Assembly (NCBI GenBank): GCA_046542255.1
Contig: JBKHBT010000084.1
Coordinates: 1-14,934 of the forward strand
DNA: 14,934 nt
Direction: 5' to 3'
From: JBKHBT01 sp046542255
Lineage (GTDB): Bacteria > UBP14 > UBA6098 > JBKHBT01
Part shown: positions 1 to 6,646 of the stretch, piece by piece
How positions within the stretch are numbered: position 1 is the first letter of the stretch
Layout: the number at the start of each line of letters is the position of its first letter
Notes under the pieces: model-generated
Told to the model about the DNA's origin: nothing
Databases searched by the model: none
What the model saw: the letters and a program-made list of their open reading frames with translations, nothing else
Made by a program: the position numbers and the translations under genes

Positions 1-24
1 TATGGTATTTAGCAAAAGCAGCAT
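1..24 (-). CDS. Possible 5' end of a divergent exported-protein gene (partial)
   Basis: On the minus strand an ATG at 24-22 follows a good ribosome binding site (GAAAGGAT, complement of about 28-35) with a 5-nt spacer. The eight codons before the window edge read M-L-L-L-L-N-T-I without a stop. The leucine run would suit a signal peptide or membrane segment, but eight residues are too few to identify anything. The next recognisable gene lies on the other strand, so this would be a divergent neighbour. It could equally be a chance match. Confidence 0.28.
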
Positions 25-108
25 TTTTATCCTTTCGTTTGATATAATTAATATTAATAACTTGATTTTGAAAAGCGAAAATTCATCTCTAATTATTTGC
101 ATTAATAC

Positions 109-137
109 TTGACTTTCGATGAAAATGTTAATAGTAT
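109..137 (+). promoter_or_regulatory. Sigma70-like promoter for the 144-277 transcript
   Basis: TTGACT at 109-114 (5 of 6 to consensus) is separated by 17 nt from TAGTAT at 132-137 (4 of 6). Transcription would start near 143-145. No good ribosome binding site and reading frame follow before the terminator at 246-277, so it appears to drive a short untranslated RNA. Confidence 0.45.
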
Positions 138-143
138 AGTAAT

Positions 144-277
144 GAGCATACTCCTCGTTATAGGGGACTAATCAATACTTGTTGAAGTGCTCTCTCTCAT
201 TACGACCACGTATATGTTGAGATTCCTCGTATTTAGGGGATTTTGAAATGCCGTATTTTCTGCGGCATTTTCTTTTT
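144..277 (+). ncRNA. Candidate small structured RNA (~130 nt)
   Basis: Between the promoter at 109-137 and the terminator at 246-277 lies a stretch with no convincing gene but marked symmetry. Two near-copies of one motif occur, TCCTCGTTATAGGGGA at 152-167 and TCCTCGTATTTAGGGGA at 224-240. Each can fold locally, with TCCTC pairing to GGGGA around a 6-7 nt loop. They can also pair with each other: 152-156 with 236-240, and 163-167 with 224-228. That leaves a symmetrical internal loop, and the helix continues inward through 172-177 with 215-220. A long rod with a central bubble recalls 6S RNA, but I cannot match it to any known RNA family. It could instead be a leader or attenuator for the gene at 366. 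Confidence 0.4.
246..277 (+). terminator. Rho-independent terminator
   Basis: AAATGCCG at 246-253 pairs perfectly with CGGCATTT at 263-270 around a 9-nt loop and is followed by TCTTTTT. It ends the candidate small RNA and separates it from the gene starting at 366. Confidence 0.75.
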
Positions 278-310
278 ATATTAATTATCGGCCTGTATTT
301 TGAGTCAATA

Positions 311-340
311 CTGGCAAATGTATTGGATTTTCCTTATAAT
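311..340 (+). promoter_or_regulatory. Possible promoter of the 366-4363 gene pair
   Basis: A perfect TATAAT stands at 335-340, with a weak -35 (CTGGCA, 311-316) 18 nt upstream. Transcription would begin near 347, leaving a leader of about 20 nt. It lies after the terminator at 246-277, so the pair would be transcribed independently of the upstream RNA. Confidence 0.4.
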
Positions 341-365
341 TATATAAATTTGCATGGAGGGCCTC

Positions 366-1130
366 ATGAGAAAATTAATATTCCTGCTATTTTTATTGCC
401 GCTATTAGGTGCGGATGTCGATACTCTATACGAATTCAATGAGAGTATTATGCCGGCACATATGGCCTATGATGGTATTTCTGGCACCTATATTGTTAGT
501 GGCATACAAAGCGAGATCCTACATATTACCAGCGGCGAAATTAAAAGCAGAGTCTCGCTGAATAATGATTATGATATATCCGATATCAGCCGCTCTGGCC
601 TGAAACTTATCCTGGCAGCAGAAAGTAGTAGCGAACTAATATTTTTCGACAAAAAACTTATGCAGATCGGAAGCCAGAAGCTAGAGTATGATGGCTATGA
701 AATACAACCTACTGAAATCTATGCAACATCCAGTAGAAGGCTATTTATTGTCGATCGGTGGAATAGGCAAATCTATATCAAAGACGAAGATTATATTAGA
801 GAATATACTGGCGAATTCCGAGATAGAATAGGATTTTTCCCCGATAGAGATGCCTTGCTTTTGATAAAAGATGGAAAAGCCCATCTTCTCTTCGATATAG
901 CTCGCAAAGATTCATCGATCAAAATACCCGAGAGATTCGATTCAGATTTGTTTATTTTGGGAGAAAAGGGAATATTCGCTGCCGATGGCGCAGATTATAT
1001 TCATTATGATTTATTCGGCTCGATGGCCTATAAGATGAGCTTCGATAATGATATATTAGACATCGATATCGGTTATGATAGCATTTTTCTATTAACAAAA
1101 AAAGCCGTTTACAAGGTTGCTATTAGATGA
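366..1130 (+). CDS. Exported propeller-like protein of unknown function
   Basis: Encodes 254 residues. The start at 366 is preferred over the in-frame ATG at 354 because GGAGGG (356-361) sits just upstream of it, and the later start puts a charged MRK directly before a hydrophobic signal peptide (LIFLLFLLPLLGA, cleavage probably before DVD). The mature part is a run of short beta-strand-like segments with recurring patterns such as 'RRLFIVDRWNRQIYI' and 'DSIFLLTKKAVYKV'. This resembles NHL or other beta-propeller blades, although no family signature is strong. It is probably periplasmic. Its stop overlaps the ATG of the next gene by 4 bp (ATGA), so the two are likely translationally coupled and may act together at the outer membrane. 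Specific function is unknown. Confidence 0.8.
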   Translation: MRKLIFLLFLLPLLGADVDTLYEFNESIMPAHMAYDGISGTYIVSGIQSEILHITSGEIKSRVSLNNDYDISDISRSGLKLILAAESSSELIFFDKKLMQIGSQKLEYDGYEIQPTEIYATSSRRLFIVDRWNRQIYIKDEDYIREYTGEFRDRIGFFPDRDALLLIKDGKAHLLFDIARKDSSIKIPERFDSDLFILGEKGIFAADGADYIHYDLFGSMAYKMSFDNDILDIDIGYDSIFLLTKKAVYKVAIR

Positions 1131-4100
1131 GGTTTTTTATCGGAATAATCCTTCTACCACTTATCATGGTAGCTTCTGATGCCGCCTTTGATTTCCGCTG
1201 GAAAAGCATAAACACAAATCGAGATTCTCTCGCTATTACCGATAGCCTAATCGATGATAAAAACTATATACCTGGCACCGCTATGATTTCTGATAACCTC
1301 TATCGTGCCTTCGGTTTATCTTCGGATAGCATCAGGATTGTTGGATATTATGCGCTGGAGCAACAATTCACAGAAGGTATCAGCCTTATGCAACCTATTG
1401 GTATCGATGACATTCCCCGGGATTATACCCTTTTTAAGAGAACGCCGAAATCGAGCTTCCAGCAATCCGGTTCGATAAGCCGTGGTTTCAGGATTGGAAG
1501 CAATCGCGACCTTTCTATTCAATCGGATTTCAATTTTGAGGCTTATGGCAAAATCGGAAAGGATATTGAAATTCGAGCCGTGCTTTCCGACCAGGCATCG
1601 CCGATCCAACCAGAGGGCAAAACCCAGAGCTTATCAGAACTGGAAAAGGTTTATATCGAAGCAAAATCGCCACATTATGGTACATCATTCGGTGATATCG
1701 AAATGAAAGTTAAAAACAGCAAATTTCTTAGCATCACACGCTCTGTCAAAGGCGTAACCGGCTATGTCGAATATCCTTCGGCAGGAATCGATGCTGCCGG
1801 CGCTATACTCGATGGCAATAGAACAACACAAATAATAGAACCAATGGAAGGCAATCAGGGGCCATATTCTCTTGAAAACCCGGAAGGAAATAGCAATATA
1901 ACGATAATTGCGGGCACCGAGAAAGTCTGGCTGGATGGCAAACCCCTAATACGCGGTGAACAAAATGACTATATTATAGATTACAATACTGCAGAAATCG
2001 TATTTATGCCCAAAAAGGCGATATCTTCATATAGCAGGATAGTTGTCGATTTCGAATATGCAAGTGAAGACTATCAATCCAGCCTTTATTATGGTAATGG
2101 ATATATTGTTCAGGAAGGCATTTTCTCGTTTCGCACAATGGGGTATTTTTCATCGGATAGAAAGGACAATCCTGTTGGTTTCGATATCGATTCGGATTCC
2201 GAGGATGCGCTGGCCAATATCGGCGACAGTCCGGATTCTGCATATATACCTGGATGGCAAGATGACTCAGCCGGTAGCTATATCATGGTCGAAGATAGCA
2301 TGGGAGATTTTCATTTCGAATGGGTAGGCGATAGCCTCGGCGATTACAATGTGTCTTTCTCGAGAGCAGACAGTGGAAGCTATGTCGATTCCATCGATTT
2401 CTATTTCTTTGTCGGAGAAGGCGAAGGAGATTTTATTCCATATCGCAAGGTCAACCTTCCCAAAAGCCTTAATGTACTTGCAATACAGGCTGCTTTGGAT
2501 ACATCGATTGGTTTTATTGCAAGTGGCGAATTGGCATCTTCCAGCTTCGACCAGAACACCTTCTCGAGACTCGATGACCAGGACAATATTGGATATGCGG
2601 CAAATATGAATCTTCGATCACCCAAAATCGAGACAGGTGGCGGTGATTTCATTCTGGAATATGATTTCTTCCAGGCCACAGAAAATTTCGAAAGCCCGGG
2701 AAGAATCTATAATACCGATTTCAATCGCAACTGGGGAATATCATCCGAAAAAGAGAATACCGGAATTACCATGCATCTTGGCAAGGTAAAATATCTTCAC
2801 TCAGATGATTTTTGGCTTCGCATAGGCGGCGGCCTTCGCCAGGACACAGATGGCGAAAAAGCAAACCGAATCGATAGTAAGGTGAAATACAAAAGCCAGA
2901 AAAGCACTATCGGCAGCGATTTTGATTATGCCTTTTCAAATTTGGATGAATATTCAAATAAATGGTATAAAACAGAACTAAATATTAAATCGAATTTCGG
3001 AATTATTTCTCCAGAGCTGAATTTTAATGGCGAGGATAAAGCAGTCGCTTATAGTGACTCTACGCTCGGAGAAAGATTTGGCGATTTCTCCGCTCGATTG
3101 GGTTTCGATTTCGAAGATTTCGATATTGCCCCACAGGCCGGTTTCCGCAAAGACTTCTATCGCAGGGACTCTCTTATGCCTTATTCCGAATCATATAATG
3201 CGGGAATTAGCTTCGACCATAAGAATATCCACGCATATATCAGTCATCGCAATTTCGATGCACTAACCAGCGAAGCCGGAACCGATCTTGCGACAAATGT
3301 GGCCGATATTACTTTTAACCATCGCGGAAGAAAACCAAAATACAATATTCGAACATCATATAGAATCACCGGCGCAGCAAGTGAAAAAAAGAGCAAAATC
3401 TATACCTATGTCGGCGAGGGGAATGGCGATTATGCTTTCGATGAAAGCCGTGGATATTATATCGAATCCGGTGGCGAATACATTCTGGAATACGAAGGCT
3501 CCGGGCAGTTTGAACCGACTTCCGACCTCGAGATATCCAATCGATTTCGCATATCCAGCCGCGGGCTTTTGCCCGATGGTTTTCCGGGAGAATTTAGGCT
3601 ATCTCTTTCTACATCTTCCAGGCAAAGCCTTTCCGAACGCTCTCCGCGCGGCTTTATTCCACAAGTTTGGTTTTTTTTCAATGACAGCACTATTTATCTC
3701 GGGCAATTTAAGCATCAGAGCGATTTATCTTATGATATTGGTTCTTTTGATTTTTCGCTCGGGCAGCGCTATCGAAAATCTGCCAATCGGCGATGGACTA
3801 GTGGCGATGAGTTAAGCATAGACAATGGCCAATACATAAAAAGCACTCTTTCGATGCCAAAGCTCAAATATAGCCTGCGAACAGATATCGAGCATTCGCA
3901 GGATTTCTATCCAAACTCCTCGCGGCGAGATGGCGATATCTTCACCATAAAATCTTCATTTGAAGTCGATTATACCGGCATGAAATACATCGTTCCAAAT
4001 GCTGAAGCTTCTGTATTCTACAGCGAAAACCGTACCGGAGCGTCTGCAACCGGATATGGCGGACTTGAAAAGGCTTACCACATATATGGCTTTGGAATAA

Positions 4101-4363
4101 AACCGGGAGCAAGGATTTCTTTCCAGAAGGGCAGTATTCTTGCAGATTTCGAATATTCAAAGATCGAGTCCAGCCAGCCGGCCGGAATTATTCCATATGA
4201 GATGGCAGAAGGAAAAAGAACCGGCGCGAATTTCTCATGGAAAATCGATGCCTCATATAAATTGACACAAAACAGCATACAGACATTCTCTTACATAGGG
4301 GAAAACCTTCCCGATACAAAGGACGAACATCGATTCGAACTGAAAATCCAATATCTATTTTAG
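1127..4363 (+). CDS. Large outer-membrane beta-barrel protein, SprA-like FCB family
   Basis: Encodes 1078 residues. A signal peptide (MRFFIGIILLPLIMVASDAA) leads the protein and it ends in FELKIQYLF; a terminal aromatic residue after an alternating strand is typical of outer-membrane barrels. Residues about 113-180 contain GSISRGFRIGSNRD, then SPIQPEGKTQSLSELEKVYI. Residues 262-311 contain GTEKVWLDGKPLIRGEQNDYIIDYN followed by SRIVVDFEY in segments. I recognise these from large barrel proteins widespread in Ignavibacteria and relatives, and in part from SprA/Sov, the type IX secretion translocon. A glycine-acid motif occurs twice: VGEGEGDF at 429-436 and VGEGNGDY at 762-769. FSRLDDQDNIGYA lies at 479-491. 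The C-terminal half is rich in alternating strands. True SprA exceeds 2000 residues, so this is not SprA itself. Its role is unknown; the upstream small exported protein is the likely partner. Confidence 0.85.
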   Translation: MRFFIGIILLPLIMVASDAAFDFRWKSINTNRDSLAITDSLIDDKNYIPGTAMISDNLYRAFGLSSDSIRIVGYYALEQQFTEGISLMQPIGIDDIPRDYTLFKRTPKSSFQQSGSISRGFRIGSNRDLSIQSDFNFEAYGKIGKDIEIRAVLSDQASPIQPEGKTQSLSELEKVYIEAKSPHYGTSFGDIEMKVKNSKFLSITRSVKGVTGYVEYPSAGIDAAGAILDGNRTTQIIEPMEGNQGPYSLENPEGNSNITIIAGTEKVWLDGKPLIRGEQNDYIIDYNTAEIVFMPKKAISSYSRIVVDFEYASEDYQSSLYYGNGYIVQEGIFSFRTMGYFSSDRKDNPVGFDIDSDSEDALANIGDSPDSAYIPGWQDDSAGSYIMVEDSMGDFHFEWVGDSLGDYNVSFSRADSGSYVDSIDFYFFVGEGEGDFIPYRKVNLPKSLNVLAIQAALDTSIGFIASGELASSSFDQNTFSRLDDQDNIGYAANMNLRSPKIETGGGDFILEYDFFQATENFESPGRIYNTDFNRNWGISSEKENTGITMHLGKVKYLHSDDFWLRIGGGLRQDTDGEKANRIDSKVKYKSQKSTIGSDFDYAFSNLDEYSNKWYKTELNIKSNFGIISPELNFNGEDKAVAYSDSTLGERFGDFSARLGFDFEDFDIAPQAGFRKDFYRRDSLMPYSESYNAGISFDHKNIHAYISHRNFDALTSEAGTDLATNVADITFNHRGRKPKYNIRTSYRITGAASEKKSKIYTYVGEGNGDYAFDESRGYYIESGGEYILEYEGSGQFEPTSDLEISNRFRISSRGLLPDGFPGEFRLSLSTSSRQSLSERSPRGFIPQVWFFFNDSTIYLGQFKHQSDLSYDIGSFDFSLGQRYRKSANRRWTSGDELSIDNGQYIKSTLSMPKLKYSLRTDIEHSQDFYPNSSRRDGDIFTIKSSFEVDYTGMKYIVPNAEASVFYSENRTGASATGYGGLEKAYHIYGFGIKPGARISFQKGSILADFEYSKIESSQPAGIIPYEMAEGKRTGANFSWKIDASYKLTQNSIQTFSYIGENLPDTKDEHRFELKIQYLF

Positions 4364-4380
4364 CCTTTTGGGCATTTGTA

Positions 4381-4408
4381 TTGACAATCAAATTTTTATA
4401 CATATCTT
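4381..4408 (+). promoter_or_regulatory. Promoter of the UPF0316 gene
   Basis: A perfect TTGACA at 4381-4386 is followed after 16 nt by TATCTT at 4403-4408. The gene's ribosome binding site (GGAAGGTGA, about 4436-4444) and ATG at 4448 follow closely. Confidence 0.5.
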
Positions 4409-4447
4409 GCCAGCCGAATTTGATAATGTATGAAAGGAAGGTGATAC

Positions 4448-5053
4448 ATGTTTGATTCAGCTTTTATGCAGAGTGGGATTTTCCAATGGCTTTTGCTACC
4501 ACTTATGATTTTTTTAGCAAGGATAATCGATGTAAGTTTAGGTACAATTCGAATAATCCTGGTTTCGAGAAGTCGTAAAGCATTGGCAGCCCTATTGGGT
4601 TTTATCGAGGTATTCATCTGGCTTTTAGCAATCGGCCAGATTCTCAATAATCTCTCTAACTGGGTCAGTTATCTTGCATATCCGGCTGGTTTTGCTGCAG
4701 GCACGCTTGTGGGAATGTGGATCGAAGAAAAAATCGCAATCGGTATGGTGATATTGCGGGTTGTTACCAGAAAAAGCGGTATTCATCTTTCACAAAGCCT
4801 TCAGGAAAAGGGCTATTACATAACTAGAATCCCAGCAGAAAGCAGCACCGGAAAAGAAGTGAGCGTATTATATGTAATTGTACAAAGAGCAGAGGTCCGC
4901 GATGTCATCAATCATGTAATCGAACACAATCCCAAGGCGAATTATTCGGTGCAGGATATCCGTGGAATAGATAATCAACTTCCGATACCGACACGGCCAT
5001 TTTCCATAAGAGTCAAAAATCGTCTAAGTATGAGAAAGCGCAAAGCCAAATAA
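4448..5053 (+). CDS. UPF0316 membrane protein (DUF5698 plus DUF2179)
   Basis: Encodes 201 residues. The N-terminal half has about three hydrophobic segments (near residues 12-30, 46-64 and 74-92) with the signature ARIIDVSLGTIRIILVSR and later GFIEVFIWLLAIGQI, which I recognise from UPF0316 proteins such as Bacillus YebE. Residues about 100-170 form the cytoplasmic DUF2179 domain: R-K-S-G near 108-111, GYYITRIPAESSTGKEVSVLY from 122, then VIVQRAEVRDVINHVIEHNP. The tail is very basic (RVKNRLSMRKRKAK). Family length is usually 170-200 residues, so this is full length. The biochemical function is not established to my knowledge; DUF2179 domains are ferredoxin-like folds thought to bind a small ligand. 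The strong ribosome binding site fixes the start. It converges with the minus-strand gene ending at 5064, only 10 bp away. Confidence 0.88.
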   Translation: MFDSAFMQSGIFQWLLLPLMIFLARIIDVSLGTIRIILVSRSRKALAALLGFIEVFIWLLAIGQILNNLSNWVSYLAYPAGFAAGTLVGMWIEEKIAIGMVILRVVTRKSGIHLSQSLQEKGYYITRIPAESSTGKEVSVLYVIVQRAEVRDVINHVIEHNPKANYSVQDIRGIDNQLPIPTRPFSIRVKNRLSMRKRKAK

Positions 5054-5063
5054 TTTCCTTCTG

Positions 5064-5309
5064 CTAAAAGCCTTTGATGATTTGTTTTATCGTGTCCAAC
5101 CATTCTGTGCCAAAGAATGTAATCATCACTATAACAATCATAATTTGCACAATAATCGCAAACCAGAATTTTAATGGAGATTCTTCTTTTGATGTGAAGT
5201 TTCCCCATCTTCCGCGTACCTCGCCAGTTATCAATGCTTTGATTATTAAAAAGAGAAGAGCAACTACAAGTATCGCAAAAAAGAAATTCCCATAACCTTC
5301 ATTTTGCAT
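5064..5309 (-). CDS. Small two-TM membrane protein
   Basis: Encodes 81 residues. The start is well supported: the minus strand reads AGGAG shortly before the ATG at 5309. Two hydrophobic segments (about residues 9-27, FFFAILVVALLFLIIKALI, and 48-66, FWFAIIVQIMIVIVMITFF) flank a polar loop containing RGRWGNFTSKEESPLKFW. The loop is basic and tryptophan-rich. Similar short proteins with an R-W-G-N then K-E-x-P pattern before the second helix occur widely as uncharacterised membrane proteins; I know no function for them. It may share transcripts with nothing else: the next minus-strand gene upstream of it ends at 5457, 147 bp away, and this gene has a promoter of its own. Confidence 0.78.
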   Translation of the reverse strand: MQNEGYGNFFFAILVVALLFLIIKALITGEVRGRWGNFTSKEESPLKFWFAIIVQIMIVIVMITFFGTEWLDTIKQIIKGF

Positions 5310-5352
5310 GGTCTTCTCCTTTTTTTTTTAGTCCTTTAAAGATCTTAATCTA

Positions 5353-5381
5353 AATATAGAAAATTATCGATCAAATGCAAA
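5353..5381 (-). promoter_or_regulatory. Possible promoter of the small membrane protein gene
   Basis: Read on the minus strand, TTTGCA (5381-5376, 4 of 6) is followed after 17 nt by TATATT (5358-5353, 5 of 6). The ATG lies about 44 nt downstream of the -10. Confidence 0.33.
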
Positions 5382-5456
5382 GAATGTTTGAACCGATAAA
5401 TCAAAGCTATTGGAAATAAGATTTTTGAATTATTGAATTAAAAGCAATAACAACGT

Positions 5457-6434
5457 TCAATCTTCTAAAATATCAACGACTTTCTGCAGCTCAGAAAAAG
5501 CATTTTTGTAATTTTCGGCTGCATTGTATAGCAGTTCGGATGCTGCTTCATTGGTATCCGGGTTAATTCTCTTTGGAAGTTGCCAGTTATTAAAAACCAG
5601 CTTGAAGACCTGCTGCAAATAGGATGCTTCTTCACGAAAGAGAAAAGCTGCCCTGGATATATTATCCTGAGCCTTTGGATATTTGCCCATGATCTCTTTA
5701 AGGAACATATATGCCGTAGAATGAAGGCTGGCATATACGGCCATATTGTATTGATCCTTCCTGGATGGCAATCTTTCCGGGTCTCCGAAGTTTTCTGCCC
5801 ATTTAATAAATCCCTTATACCCGCCCATATCTTCAGGTAAATCATCTTCATTTTTGCAATGGGCTATGCCATTTTTCATAGCCTGCAACTCCAGTTGATT
5901 TGGGTCATAGGATATCTTATTTTGCTTGATGAAAATTGCGCCCTTGGATTTGCAGGATATTGTGCTTTTGAAAGCCCGCGTCCAGTCTTCTGTGGCAAAA
6001 TCATCTTTGCCAACCATAGAACCTCGCCCCAAAAATTCACGTGTCTTTTTATTATAGCCGCAAATAACATCCCATTCGCAAAGTGTAAAAGCATTCCAAA
6101 GTAGCAAAGCCCGTCCATTGTCGATTTCTTCAATTATAGCATCTATCGCTTTTTGTATATCATCTGGTTCATTGGATGGATTGAGTCTCTCGGGCTTGAA
6201 ACCAAGGCTTTTTATAAAATCGATTAATTCCTCTGCCGTATTTCGATATTCATTATCGAAGCCTGTCCTGTAAAAACTCATGGCTTCTCCCGAAATACCC
6301 GAGAGATATTGCGGCGTGAAATTTATGCCCCGTGAATTAAGAACGATTCTAAGGCCTTCATAGACAGGGCCCCAATTACGATAGTAGTCGATAATGCGGA
6401 GGGAAACATTTGTGCTATTTTTTAAAATATCCAT
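5457..6434 (-). CDS. Papain-fold (BtrH/C39-like) protein of unknown substrate
   Basis: Encodes 325 residues with no signal peptide, so it is probably cytoplasmic. Residues 22-60 (GPVYEGLRIVLNSRG, then LSGISGEAMSFY) and 107-136 (GRALLLWNAF, then CEWDVICGYNKKTREFLGRG) follow the pattern of the BtrH N-terminal/C39-like family, where a conserved 'pl-W...eW-vI-GYD' segment lies in the papain-like core. Residues about 180-325 are helical, including RAAFLFREEASYLQQVFKLVF, like the helical tail of those proteins. BtrH transfers an acyl chain in butirosin biosynthesis; most relatives are uncharacterised. No cysteine stands in the N-terminal position expected for a cysteine nucleophile, so catalysis is doubtful. 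A GGAG (minus strand, complement of 6445-6448) lies 10 nt before the start. The gene stands alone between divergent and co-directional neighbours. Confidence 0.65.
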   Translation of the reverse strand: MDILKNSTNVSLRIIDYYRNWGPVYEGLRIVLNSRGINFTPQYLSGISGEAMSFYRTGFDNEYRNTAEELIDFIKSLGFKPERLNPSNEPDDIQKAIDAIIEEIDNGRALLLWNAFTLCEWDVICGYNKKTREFLGRGSMVGKDDFATEDWTRAFKSTISCKSKGAIFIKQNKISYDPNQLELQAMKNGIAHCKNEDDLPEDMGGYKGFIKWAENFGDPERLPSRKDQYNMAVYASLHSTAYMFLKEIMGKYPKAQDNISRAAFLFREEASYLQQVFKLVFNNWQLPKRINPDTNEAASELLYNAAENYKNAFSELQKVVDILED

Positions 6435-6539
6435 ATCTCTATTACTCCAATCAATACATCACTCAAACAAATATAAAGATTTATGCGAATTTTACAAACA
6501 AAAAATAATAGAATATCCTCGATTGCTTTATAATTGTTC

Positions 6540-6568
6540 TTGATAAGAATCTTAGTATTTAATATCTT
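6540..6568 (+). promoter_or_regulatory. Probable promoter of the thiC-tsaE operon
   Basis: TTGATA at 6540-6545 and TATCTT at 6563-6568 are spaced by 17 nt. The same -10 sequence is seen at 4403-4408. Transcription would start near 6575, giving a leader of about 70 nt before the thiC ATG at 6647. Confidence 0.45.
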
Positions 6569-6579
6569 ACTTGGTTACT

Positions 6580-6635
6580 ATAGCTGCTTTTTTTTGCAGT
6601 GAAGTTTATTTTAGCTATGGCGCATCTTTTCGCCA
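6580..6635 (+). promoter_or_regulatory. thiC leader with alternative hairpins
   Basis: Three pairings are possible. CTGC (6584-6587) can pair with GCAG (6596-6599) around eight T. ATAGCT (6580-6585) can pair with AGCTAT (6613-6618). TGGCG (6618-6622) can pair with CGCCA (6631-6635), ending exactly against the ribosome binding site at 6635-6640. The first and second exclude each other. No TPP-riboswitch (THI box) sequence is visible. Whether this leader regulates anything is inference. Confidence 0.25.
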
Positions 6636-6646
6636 GGAGGTTGTTT

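Noticed and set aside
248..442. 64-residue reading frame beginning MPYFLRHFLF
   Set aside because: Its start lies inside the terminator hairpin at 246-270, it has no ribosome binding site, and it runs into the well-supported gene starting at 366.
3288..3815. 175-residue reading frame on the plus strand
   Set aside because: It lies wholly within the large barrel gene in another frame, lacks a ribosome binding site, and its translation has no family-like pattern.
1127..4363. Calling the large barrel protein SprA
   Set aside because: It shares sequence blocks with SprA but is about half the length; resemblance in these blocks is shared by a wider uncharacterised family.
6435..6646. TPP or cobalamin riboswitch upstream of thiC
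   Set aside because: I looked for THI-box and B12-box sequences and saw neither; only short hairpins are present.
6599..6646. Upstream GTG start for thiC adding 16 residues
   Set aside because: The extra residues do not resemble ThiC, and the AGGAGG at 6635-6640 clearly serves the ATG at 6647.
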